From contig QJPP01005199.1 of assembly GCA_003996215.1 (NCBI GenBank), positions 27,685 to 91,684 on the forward strand: 64,000 nucleotides of DNA, written 5' to 3'. The position numbers were made by a program, and so were the translations under genes. Below, piece by piece: positions 52,537-61,880 of the stretch. The notes beneath the pieces were generated by a model. The model was not told the origin of the DNA, did no database searches, and saw nothing but the letters and a program-made list of their open reading frames with translations. How positions within the stretch are numbered: position 1 is the stretch's first letter; each line of letters starts with the position of its first letter. The DNA is from Jaltomata sinuosa. Its lineage: Eukaryota > Streptophyta > Magnoliopsida > Solanales > Solanaceae.

Positions 52537-54084
52537 TCACATCACTATTTCTGGTTTCAGGATGCTAGATTTGATCTCCTTGTGGGGTAAGACGACTCCA
52601 CCATTGCTGTAAATTTCATCACAAACATGGACATCTTCTCCGAGAATGGTCATATTCTCAACACGAGCCCATTGCCCAATGGTTGAGTGCCAACCAATAA
52701 TGCTACTTGAGACACATGCATGTTTCTTAACACGAACTCCCCGCATCACAGTGCAACGAGAGAGTCTAACCCCAGACTCAATCACGCAACCAGGGCCTAT
52801 CGCAACATCTGGTCCAATCAAGCATCCTTCTCCAATTTTTGCAGTCGCATCCACTACGACATTTCCAACAATGTGAGAACCTGATGCCAGTTTTGGTGAA
52901 GACCTCTTCTTCAAGGAATCTAGGTAGAGTCTAAGACCAGTGATGTAATCCCTTGGCTGTCCAATATCCATCCAAAACCCAGGTAGGACCATAGCGTATA
53001 GCTTTTTCTCGGCAGCAATTTTTGGGAAAACCTCTTTCTCAATAGATGTTGGTCTTAATTGAATTCTCTCTAGAACGGAAGGGTCCAGCAGGTAAATGCC
53101 AGCATTGATCTTGTTGCCAACAAATAACTTAGGCTTTTCCACAAATTTCTCAACTTGGCCAGTGGATTCTTCCATGACAACAACACCATATTTGGAAGGC
53201 TCATCCACCTGTATCAACCAGTGATATTTACCTTCTATACTCACCATCATCCTCATAAATCTTGGGAGGCCCCAACTAACTTAAATTCAAACGGAAAATG
53301 TAACTAAGAACTCACCTTAGTCACCATTAAAGAAGCCTCACCTCCATGGGATTTGTGGAATTCAATCATCTCCTTGAAAGGATATTCACTAATAACATCA
53401 CTGTTAAGAACAAAAAATGGCTCACCAGCATCATCTACCAGCTTGTCTCTAGCCAAAGCAAGGGGACCTGCAGTCCCAAGTGGTTCAGTTTCTTGAGAAC
53501 ATGTAATCTTAATCCCGAGTTTTGTCTCAAATTCTTTCAAGAAGTTCAGCATAACCTGCGTCAAACAGCATTTATATATTCTTTTAGTTGCTCATTATAT
53601 ATTTAAGATATCTAGTGGAGAGAAGCTGACCTCTGGCTGGTAGTTAATAGCCAAGACCACTTCAGTCACTCCAACAGCCTTGAGAGCCTCGATCTGACAT
53701 ACAAAATGCTTAGTGAGACGAATGCTTCAGCATAATTTATATTTCACCAGCAAAAAGGAAAGGAGAACATATAGAACGTGTGCAAGGCACAAGTGAATTC
53801 TTATTTAGATTTTTCATTCTCCTTTACGATCATGTCCTGGCAGAGGGCAGGGGTGATTAAGCGCCCTAGATATTCCAGGACATGGGACACCTGAAAATTT
53901 AAATGAGGAAGACAGGATTGGAGTAGAATCATCCCGATAAATGAGGCTCACCACGAGTTCTCATATATGTTACCTGATGCAAAATCATGGGCTTGTTGGC
54001 AAAATCAACCAGTGGCTTTGGGACACTAAGAGTTAATGGCCTCAGCCGAGTACCAAAACCTCCAACGAGAATAAGTGCCTTCAT
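52537..54084 (-). CDS. GMPP: GDP-mannose pyrophosphorylase (mannose-1-phosphate guanylyltransferase)
   Basis: Makes GDP-mannose from mannose-1-phosphate and GTP in the cytosol, feeding ascorbate synthesis, N-glycosylation and cell-wall mannans. Coding exons (minus strand): 54084-53974 (37 codons), 53693-53631 (21), 53555-53316 (80), 53208-52537 (223 plus stop), total 361 residues, the length known for plant CYT1/VTC1-type enzymes. All introns are GT-AG. The nucleotidyltransferase signature MKALILVGGFGTRLRPLTLS opens the protein. FVLNSDVISEYP and VEKFVEKPKLFVGNKINAGI are conserved catalytic-domain segments. The C-terminal left-handed beta-helix shows hexapeptide repeats (IGEGCLIGPDVAIGPGCVIE). 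The end is KSSILKPEIVM. No stop or frameshift: it appears functional. It lies in the only transposon-poor stretch. Confidence 0.96.
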
Positions 54085-55877
54085 CCTAATTTCTCAAAAC
54101 TCCTGCTAATAATAAGACAGAATTTCAGCACAGTTGATCACAACACATTAGAGAAGAAAACATGTACTGAATTTAAAAATGGACTCCTTCCTCTCCACAT
54201 TTATCCAGCCAAAAGGAAGATACGTGCAGGACTATGAAACCTTATATTGACATCCGTACAGAAGAAGTAATGATGAAAGCTCACTATTACTCTCACCTAC
54301 ATGTAAAGTCGGTTGTCCATGACAGGTAGCTTATAAAGATAGTCACGCATATAATGTTCAACTAGGAGATCCATGAAAGTGGATTGAAAGAGAGAGACTA
54401 CCAAAAGTTGAAGACAAGATAATAGCAAATGGACAAACTTATACATGAATCTTGAAATGAGCTGAAGTCATTAAGTGGTTCAGGAAAGTCGGTTCAAACG
54501 GAGTATTTTGCTGGAAAGAAGACAAAATCCCAGCTACACCTAGGCTGGATCATTTAATGAGAGTGGCGATTCCATCCAACTTTTTATATGTTTTCGTAAA
54601 TAGTGTAGAATGTAGATTCAGTAGCTATGATTAGACAGTTTAACTAAGTTACCTAACACAATGCTTCTTGGCTTTCTCGGAAATTTTCAACAGTATATTA
54701 CTCCCTCCGTTTCAATAGTTTGTCTTACTTACCTTCTTAGTCCCTTTCAAAAAGAATGTCTCTTTCCTTCTTTGGCAACTGTTTAATTTCAACTTCCCAC
54801 ATGGCATGATTAAGACCACAAGATTAAAGGATATTTTGATACATTTTATATATCTTTAGTTTAAGACCACAAGATTCAAAAGTGTTCTTTACTTTCTTAA
54901 ACTCTATACCAAGTCAAAACCAAACAAACAAATTAAAACGGAAGGAGTAGAAAAATAACTCTCTGTCTCCTCAAAAGAGGAAAGAAAGTTGGACGGATTC
55001 ACACTCTTATAAATGTTACTCTTAACAGCCTAAAAGTTGAAACATAACACGATTCTTGTTATTCACATTCTGTACCTGTTATTTTCCTTGTATATTGCTT
55101 TAGCTCTACAATTATCTTACAAAAATATGGAGTTGAAATTTTATCCTTAACTGTGCACAGAAGCATCAAAAATTACATTTCCCTCTCATTTTCTTTCGCT
55201 GATCCTTGAGCTACAAGGCCCACAAATAGGCTTTTAACATTTTCTTTCGTACCAAAAACTCTTTATCTCCTACGGGAAAAAAGGAAGAAAAAAAGGTCAC
55301 AGAAAAAAGGAAATCATTGCAACTCTACGTCAGCAGAACAGTTGGGGAGAAGGAAAATAGAAGTAGGTGGAAAGACCTCATTCTAGCTGTAATCCTAAAG
55401 AAAGAAACAAAGAAGTAACCGGAAAGTCGGGCATAAAAGCAAATTTATAGCTGTAGAAGATGATATTGAAGTTCTAGAGGTGTCTAAACGACAAATAGGA
55501 TTACATGGAATCTAACATCTACCATTTGCTATAGACAACTCAAAATACCTCATCTCCTAGGGAGAAGACAAATTCCTTAGCACCGCATGGAAGGGATCAG
55601 ATCCTACGGAGTACATTACACATTAACTGTATGAACACATATGCAGTTTATATCTCCTATGTGAAAACCTCAGAATAACTCATTAATTAGGCATCCACAA
55701 AAACCGAAACACCAAATAATCACAAAGAAATGCAAAAATTGCGAGCGCATTAAAATTAAATTGTTCATAAAAAAATTCCAAAGAAGAAAAGAGGCACGCG
55801 TAGAGGAAAAATGAAATCCAGATCCACAAGAAGATGCTAAACAATGCACAAATTTAGAAAGAAAACGTGAAATTCAC
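54085..55877 (-). other. Probable 5'-UTR intron of the GMPP gene
   Basis: The ATG at 54084 is preceded by a short UTR segment (to 54102) and an acceptor-like TAGCAG (54108-54103). A donor-like CCAAG/GTGAAT is at 55878/55877. This implies a 5'-UTR intron of about 1.77 kb, which contains the MITE at 54701-54947. The rest has no recognisable feature. cDNA would settle the boundaries. Confidence 0.5.
54701..54947. mobile_element. Stowaway-like MITE
   Basis: 247 bp with inverted ends CTCCCTCCGTTTCAAT and ATTAAAACGGAAGGAG, flanked by TA on each side, the hallmark of Stowaway/Tc1-mariner-derived MITEs. No coding capacity. It lies within the putative 5'-UTR intron of GMPP. Confidence 0.85.
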
Positions 55878-55975
55878 CTTGGAATCACAGATGTAAGACT
55901 GAGTTGACTCAAGTCAGGAGAAATTTCCCTGCCTTTTGACAGACCCAAAACAGTGACGGTCGGGTTGTGCGGTAG
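55878..55975 (-). promoter_or_regulatory. Probable first, noncoding exon and promoter-proximal region of GMPP
   Basis: The segment upstream of the putative donor reads, on the minus strand, as a UTR-like stretch with TTTCTCCTGACTTGAGTC. No ATG-led frame of note and no clear TATA box upstream. The right limit is a guess. Confidence 0.35.
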
Positions 55976-56384
55976 AAAAGCGTAGAAGAAACACAAAATC
56001 AATTGAAGGGATACCAATATGTATGCATAAAATCAAATCTTTACTTTAAACCACAAAGTGTGTTTTTTGTGGCTTAAACATATCAAATGAAAATTTAAAA
56101 TTAAACAGTTAGCTAAAAAGAAAAAGAAATCTTTTTTTGAAACAAACTAAAAAAAAATAAAGCAGATGAAACATATCAAGTTATAACCAGACAGTAAATA
56201 ATAATGAATGTTTCAATCATCAAAAAATTGTGGCGTACTGGTAAGTGGGGTGAGGTTTGAGTCCTACTAACATACCTATATTTAGGTCTGGGTCCTACTA
56301 ACATACCTATATTTTATAAAATGTTGGGGGAGGTTTGGGTCCTACTAACATACCTATATTTAGGTCTGGGTCCTACTAACATAC
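55976..56384. repeat. Intergenic region with a four-copy tandem repeat
   Basis: No gene. At about 56248-56392 there are four copies of GTCCTACTAACATACCTATA with alternating lead-ins GGTTTGGGTCC / GGTCTGGGTCC. The array ends at the left edge of the viral sequence. The rest is AT-rich and unremarkable. Confidence 0.65.
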
Positions 56385-56621
56385 CTATATTTTATTATAA
56401 TAATTTTCTCTTAGCGAAATTAATTTGATTATTTCTTTTATATTTTCCAGAATATATTCTAAATATTTTATATCTTGGGTTCTTTGATATATTTCTATAT
56501 TTTCTTTTATCAGATTTCTTAGCAGAGTTATGTCTACTTTAGTTTCGTACCAATATCGTAAGTATTCGTAATTTATCATTAATCTGAATCTGTTATTTCT
56601 AGATCTGAATATATTTCTCAA
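56385..56621 (-). pseudogene. Short ORF downstream of the viral leader, possibly a coat-protein ORF start
   Basis: 78 codons, Ile/Lys/Tyr-rich, with helix-forming sequence (IYQRTQDIKYLEYILENIKE). In a circular viral map it lies after the promoter and leader, where the first large ORF begins, so it may be the N-terminus missing from the coat-protein ORF at 63418. No direct similarity was seen to prove this. The viral sequence ends at its stop codon. Confidence 0.4.
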
Positions 56622-57590
56622 TCGTCATCTATATTTAACTTTTCTAGATCTATCCCGTACCATTGTGATTTTTCATTAAATATCTTTTCCCATATAATTC
56701 TTTTTAATTCTACTATCCTTATGTCTTTTAGTCATATAAAACTAATGTTTTATAATTATTTCTTATTTCATTATGCAAATAGGTGGTCATGGTAATACCA
56801 TTCATATTTATGTTCATGCTTTGCTTTTTATCAATTAATTCCTTCATACCATAGCATGTCAATAACATTATATTCGATTATTACATACTAGATTATTTTA
56901 AACCATATTCTCTTGTCACTGTTAACACCGTACTTTCAAAGGTACTTTCCCCTCCTAAATAGTGCCACTCTGTCTACTCCCCTCACGGCTTCCTTGCCTT
57001 GGTTTCAACATCTGGACATTATTTTCGGATTGTTTCCCTTTTTTCCTCATGTTAACAAACTTGAAAATATGATTCAAATAATTCTAGTAGATAATAACGA
57101 ATATAAACTTATTTAATCATGCTAGGATACTTAGGAATTAACAAATTTAGCTATGCATAATTATAAATGGGTATACCTTGCTAGTATCTTCTTGCTCCAT
57201 ATTGCTAGAAAAATTTTTATCTTATTGAGAAAAATATTTTTTTTTTGTTTACAAAGAAGGTTTGCTTTCCGTGTAGAAAGTCTTACCTTCTTTTGCCATA
57301 ATGGCTATCTATTTATAAGAGGATTTCTATACACGTCCTTTTCCTCTTCCACTTCTCCTAACTCTATTTTACACATGTTTTTATACTATTCCTACTTTAC
57401 AACTCCACAAAATTCTAAACTACTTACTATTCTTACTTTACAACTCTACAAAATTCTAAACTACTTACTATTCCTACTTTACAACTCTACAAAATTCCAA
57501 ACTACTTTTTCTTTACATAATTTACAGATGTTCAAAAATAGTTTACATATCTGTCGATTTTTATCTTCGCGAAATCTGCGTGCTATCTTC
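56622..57590 (-). promoter_or_regulatory. Viral intergenic region: promoter and leader
   Basis: Read on the minus strand after the transactivator stop (57591). Three perfect-length tandem repeats of 41 bp (57509-57387), nearly identical, come first. A TATA box, CTTATAAATAGATA (TATAAATA at 57317-57310), follows about 70 bp further on, in the position of a 35S-type promoter. Then comes an AT-rich leader of about 650 nt with no long ORF. I did not find the tRNA-Met primer site expected in caulimovirid leaders. A plus-strand frame at 57153-57704 is antisense to this region. Confidence 0.6.
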
Positions 57591-58805
57591 TTATTCCAGC
57601 TGTACGTCTGGGATTATATTATCTTCGCCTTGGCATCTGGAGCATTGATGATCTGGATATTTGAGACTAATTGTTTTGCAGTATCTAGTCATCATTTCTG
57701 CTGATATAAAATCTTTTCTAATAGCTCTCGTTATAGGTTGTTGTTCCGGCTTTAACAGGCTTAGTGCCCATTGTCTTATCTCTTCCATATCTGCTATCCT
57801 TTCTTCTCTGCAGTTGGAGTAGATCATAGTTTGTTCGCGTGCATAGTAACTCCAAACTGGATTTTTGTTTAGATAATTTGACGTTAATTCGTTTAAAATT
57901 GTAGCTAGTCCAATAACTCTCTTTCCTGCATAAAACTCCGGTATTGATACCTTTGGTATCTCTTCTTGTTCTTCTATCTTTTCTGGGATGATCATCTCCC
58001 TAGTTAGTCCTATCTTTATAACTTGGATGACTAGTTTAATCTCGTCATATAATATCTCGGCTGGTGCTGAATAAGCTCTTATATAAAACAATGTTCCTTT
58101 AGTTATTCTTTTGTATTGCATAAAAGCTTTATATAATTCTGGTAATGTAGCTATTTCTTCTCCTGTTTGTGTATATACTGTATTTAATAATCCATAATTG
58201 TAGCAGGTTGCTACTAGATTTGCATTTGTCTTTGGCAGGGCAATTAGCTTATTATATCCTTGTAAGCTCTGGGTAATATAATCTTCTGTTGGATTGGTAG
58301 TAGTTTTGGATCTCGGGTTTTTATTTAGAAAGGTTTGTAGTTTGTGGATATTTTCTATGTATGCTCTGGTTATGTGGTTGTATGTCTTTTTATCTTGGTT
58401 CGGGCTGTCTCTATATGTATTTACTTGTGGTGGTGTAAATGGGATTTTTTGGGATTTTGGTATATATGGTGTTTCAAATAGTTTATTCAAGTTTGTATTG
58501 ACATATCTTTTTTCTTCTTTTGTAGATGATGTGCTACCTGAGGTGCTACCTGCAGCTGCATGAAGTAAATAATTGTTATGGGTTTTTTGGTGTTTCCCAT
58601 CGTCACCTTGTATCTCTGGAAGTTTTGTGTCTTCCGATTGACATAGCTCCGCATTTTTACAGCCATGTTGTTGACTAGCTTTAATTAGTTGTATCTCTTT
58701 ATTTATGTTATCGACTTCTCTACAAAGAGTAGTCATAACTTTGAGTAAATCTTCCTTAGTAGTTTCCTCAGTTTGAGTAGCTTTGTCTTGATATGTAATC
58801 TGCAA
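57591..58805 (-). CDS. Caulimovirid transactivator/inclusion-body protein (ORF4-type), intact reading frame
   Basis: 404 codons without interruption. This protein lets ribosomes translate successive viral ORFs and forms cytoplasmic inclusion bodies. The N-terminal third is low-complexity and Lys/Asn/Thr-rich. The core contains KGTLFYIRAYSAPAEILYDE, IQVIKIGLTREMIIPEKIEE, IPEFYAGKRVIGLATILNEL and NPVWSYYAREQTMIYSNCRE. Near the C-terminus, YPDHQCSRCQGEDNIIPDVQ has a CxxC pair. The start overlaps the end of the RT ORF by 38 nt, a usual tight viral arrangement. Whether it is expressed is unknown. Annotated as an integrated viral gene. Confidence 0.8.
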   Translation of the reverse strand: MQITYQDKATQTEETTKEDLLKVMTTLCREVDNINKEIQLIKASQQHGCKNAELCQSEDTKLPEIQGDDGKHQKTHNNYLLHAAAGSTSGSTSSTKEEKRYVNTNLNKLFETPYIPKSQKIPFTPPQVNTYRDSPNQDKKTYNHITRAYIENIHKLQTFLNKNPRSKTTTNPTEDYITQSLQGYNKLIALPKTNANLVATCYNYGLLNTVYTQTGEEIATLPELYKAFMQYKRITKGTLFYIRAYSAPAEILYDEIKLVIQVIKIGLTREMIIPEKIEEQEEIPKVSIPEFYAGKRVIGLATILNELTSNYLNKNPVWSYYAREQTMIYSNCREERIADMEEIRQWALSLLKPEQQPITRAIRKDFISAEMMTRYCKTISLKYPDHQCSRCQGEDNIIPDVQLE

Positions 58806-60207
58806 TTGTATTTTTGTCAGTACATATCACCTCGATTGTAAATGTGAAGTTTAATATATTTAATACGAGTCTCCGTATTTCTTTGGTTGTAACTGAGTCT
58901 TGTACTTTCCTCGTTAGCCACCATTTTACCTGCGTATTATCTGTTCTAATAATAAACTTATCATATACAATATATGGTTCAAAAGCTAATAAACATTTAT
59001 ATATTGAGTATAATTCTTTTCTATTTATTTCCCATTTTATTTCGGGATTTGTAAATGTGCCTGAATAATACCTGCAATGATGTTCTATTTTTCCTTTGTC
59101 ATACCTGTATTTTAGTACTCCTCCATAGCTTATTTCACTAGCATCGGATTCTACTATATAGGTGAATTTTCTATTTTCGTCTGGGAAGCATAATTTTGGT
59201 AAATTCTCACATAGTAATTTTATTTTTCTTATTTGTTCTTGGTCTTTGTCATTAAAATGATATTCTACATCTTTCTTTAATTTGTTATGTAATGGTTTTA
59301 GACTTTCTGCCAATTTTGGTATATATTCTCTTACTTGATTTACTAATCCTAAAAACGACTGTAATTTCTTTTTTGTATCTATCTGTTCATCAGAATTTAT
59401 TATTTTTTGTACTATGTGTGGTTGCATTTTTATACCATTTTTATCTATTTCTATTCCTAAGAATTCTATTTGATTTTTCATTATTTCAGCTTTTTTCTTA
59501 CTCAAACTAATTCCTGAATACGTAACAATATGTATGAATTTTTCTAGTAATTTTATATGTTCATCTTGTGTTCTTGAATACAAGAGTATATCATCTATAT
59601 ATACTATGCAATTTTCTAATTGGTTGAAGTAATTATCCATGAAATGCTGGTATCTTCCTGGTGCATTTTTATATCCAAAAGGTAATACGTTCCATTCATA
59701 AAATCCTTGGGGTACTGTAAATGCTGTTTGTTTTTTAGATTCTTCTTCTAGCTTAAGGTGGTAAAAGCCTGATTTACAATCAAATTTACTAAAATAATTA
59801 TATCCTTGGACTTGTCTTATTTTTAATATCTTATTTGGTATTGGATAATTATATGTTTTAGTTTTGGCATTTAAATTTCTGTAATCAATAACCATCCTAC
59901 TTTTTCCTCTTTTTTGTTCGCTATATTTATTTACTATAAATGCTGAGCTTGTATGTTTGCTATTACTTTCTTGTATATATTTATTTTCTAATAATTCTTC
60001 TATGTGCATTTTGAATTCTTTTAGGTCGTCAAAATTATATTTGAGAGGTTTTTGGGTAATTATACTATTTTCATCAATTAATTCTATTTTTACTTTGGTT
60101 TTATGTCTTTCCCATCCTTTTATGGGATTTTCACTATATAATGGTTCTAATCGATCTTGGATGATTTTTAGTTTATCTATAGCAAATATAATTAGTTCTA
60201 TTTTGTG
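58768..60207 (-). pseudogene. Caulimovirid reverse transcriptase and RNase H
   Basis: Open to 58768 from just after a TAG at 60210-60208. RT motifs: SRMVIDYRNLNAKTKTYNYP, YFSKFDCKSGFYHLKLEEES, WNVLPFGYKNAPGRYQHFMD and the catalytic CIVYIDDILLYSRTQ (about 59630-59590). RT connection: FLGLVNQVREYIPKLAESLK. RNase H: TYIVESDASEISYGGVLKYR, WEINRKELYSIYKCLLAFEP and FIIRTDNTQVKWWLTRK, ending DYISRQSYSN. Catalytic residues of both enzymes are present. The in-frame TAG separates it from the protease, so the pol ORF is split by one visible stop. Confidence 0.85.
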
Positions 60208-60672
60208 CTAATTTGTTTTTATATTTTCTAATTTCTGGGTGATTTTCTCACTTCCTTTTATCCATGGGGTAGGTTTTCTATTTTTATTATATACTCTTTT
60301 AGCTCCTACTTTATGTTTGCATGGTGTAGTAAACCACCAGTGCGTTTTTGTTATTATATGTGGATATAGTTTTTCTAGAAACGGCATTCCTAAAAGTATA
60401 TCTTTGTTTGTGAATTCATAGCTATATATTTCTTCTATGGTTAATATCTTATCCCATATTTGTAGTTTTATGTTTTTTGCTTTATGATTTATCATGCTCC
60501 CTTCATTATTAAATCCTGTTACTACTATCGGTGTGGTTAATTTTTTCCATTTTTCATCTGGTAGACAATTATGTTTACACATATTAGCTTCTGCTCCTGT
60601 ATCTATCAACGGGGTATAGTATCTATTGTAGTAATTTTCTACTATTATTTTGGCAAGTATATAAATTTTCAT
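60208..60672 (-). pseudogene. Caulimovirid aspartic protease (N-terminus of pol)
   Basis: 154 codons from ATG 60672. The retropepsin active site is YYTPLIDTGAEANMCKHNCL (DTG, about residues 20-30). The second conserved strand is FTNKDILLGMPFLEKLYPHI. In the same frame as the RT that follows, ended by TAG 60210-60208. The protease would process the pol polyprotein. Confidence 0.82.
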
Positions 60673-60679
60673 TTCTATT

Positions 60680-61880
60680 TCATATTGTTCGTTTTATTAT
60701 GACTTTTTTATTTTTATATGTAACAGTTAACTGGGTGTTTTCTAAATTATATGGTTTCATGCCTTCTAACCACTTTATTCCTAATATGATATTTTTATAT
60801 CCATGATATATTTTAAAATTTATTACCATTGGTATTCCGCCAATGATTAATTCTTTTTCTACTGTTTCTCTTAATGTTGTAAATTCTTTTGGTAATTCTG
60901 ACTGTTCTGTAGAATTTATTTCTTCTTCTGTTACCAATTCTCTTGTTATATAATTTTCTTCCTGACCTGTATTTATTGTTATAATAAATTTTCTTTGTTC
61001 TAATATTCCAGTTATATAATAGTGATATAGCTCTATTTCTTTTATTTTTACTGAATTTCCTGATGATTGAGGTGTTTCACTGTGACCTTTTCTTTTAGAT
61101 GTGCTTATCCTGTCGCTTACTATTTCTAGATCTTCTTCTATATCAATTTCCTTATAGCTATAATCATTTTTATCTATTACTGTGACAACTTGTTCAAATG
61201 GATTTTCTATTTTTATCCTATTAATTTTATTTTTTGCTGTTATTTTATGTTTTGTTGTTAAGACATAAATTTTTACATCTTGCTGTAAATATTTTACTGC
61301 CTGGGGCTAGTTCTATTCCTGTCATTTTTCAATATAGTACTAATGATTTATCTATATTCCTGTCATTTATTGCTACTGAATAGTTGGCGCTTATTATGAA
61401 TTTAAATTTCTGGTATATTAAATTTCCTTTTACTGCACTTATTATACTTTTCTCTATAGGTTCAATTATTCTATCATCTGCTAAATATATTTCTATAGGT
61501 GTATCTATACCTTCTCTAAAACATGCTTTTATTAATATTTCTGTTCCTCCTAGATGTACATATTTTATTGGTTCTTTAGCCTGTATTGCTTGTATTTCTT
61601 TATTTATTATTCTCTTATTTATTATAGGTATTTTTGCTTTTCCTTTGGTATATTTACAATCTATTATATGTTCTTTCTGACTTACCACATAATATTCTTC
61701 TTTCTGTCGTTTAAATATATTTTTTAGCATTGGTATTTTGAATATTTTTTCTACACTTAATTCTAATTCTTTTCCTTTTATTTGTTCAAATATACTTGTA
61801 TCAAATATAACTTTCTGTTCTGAGGATTCTTCATTTATGTGTTCTTCTTTATCTATTATCTGTACATATTTTTCAGACAT
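60680..61880 (-). pseudogene. Caulimovirid movement protein with a C-terminal retropepsin-like domain
   Basis: Starts at ATG 61880, overlapping the end of the coat-protein ORF by 8 nt. The 30K-type movement protein core is PIKYVHLGGTEILIKACFRE, IDTPIEIYLADDRIIEPIEK and IISAVKGNLIYQKFKFIISA, up to a TGA at 61329. Beyond it the reading shifts frame near 61290 and continues to 60680. The last about 120 codons look like a second retropepsin: FIITINTGQEENYITRELV (NTG in place of DTG) and YKNIILGIKWLEGMKPYNLE. The canonical protease follows separately at 60672. The 30K proteins carry virus through plasmodesmata. Two inactivating changes. Confidence 0.7.

Noticed and set aside
57153..57704. 183-codon plus-strand open frame rich in Leu/Phe
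   Set aside because: Antisense to the viral promoter region, including its 41-bp repeats, and to the end of the transactivator. The hydrophobic look comes from AT-rich reverse reading.
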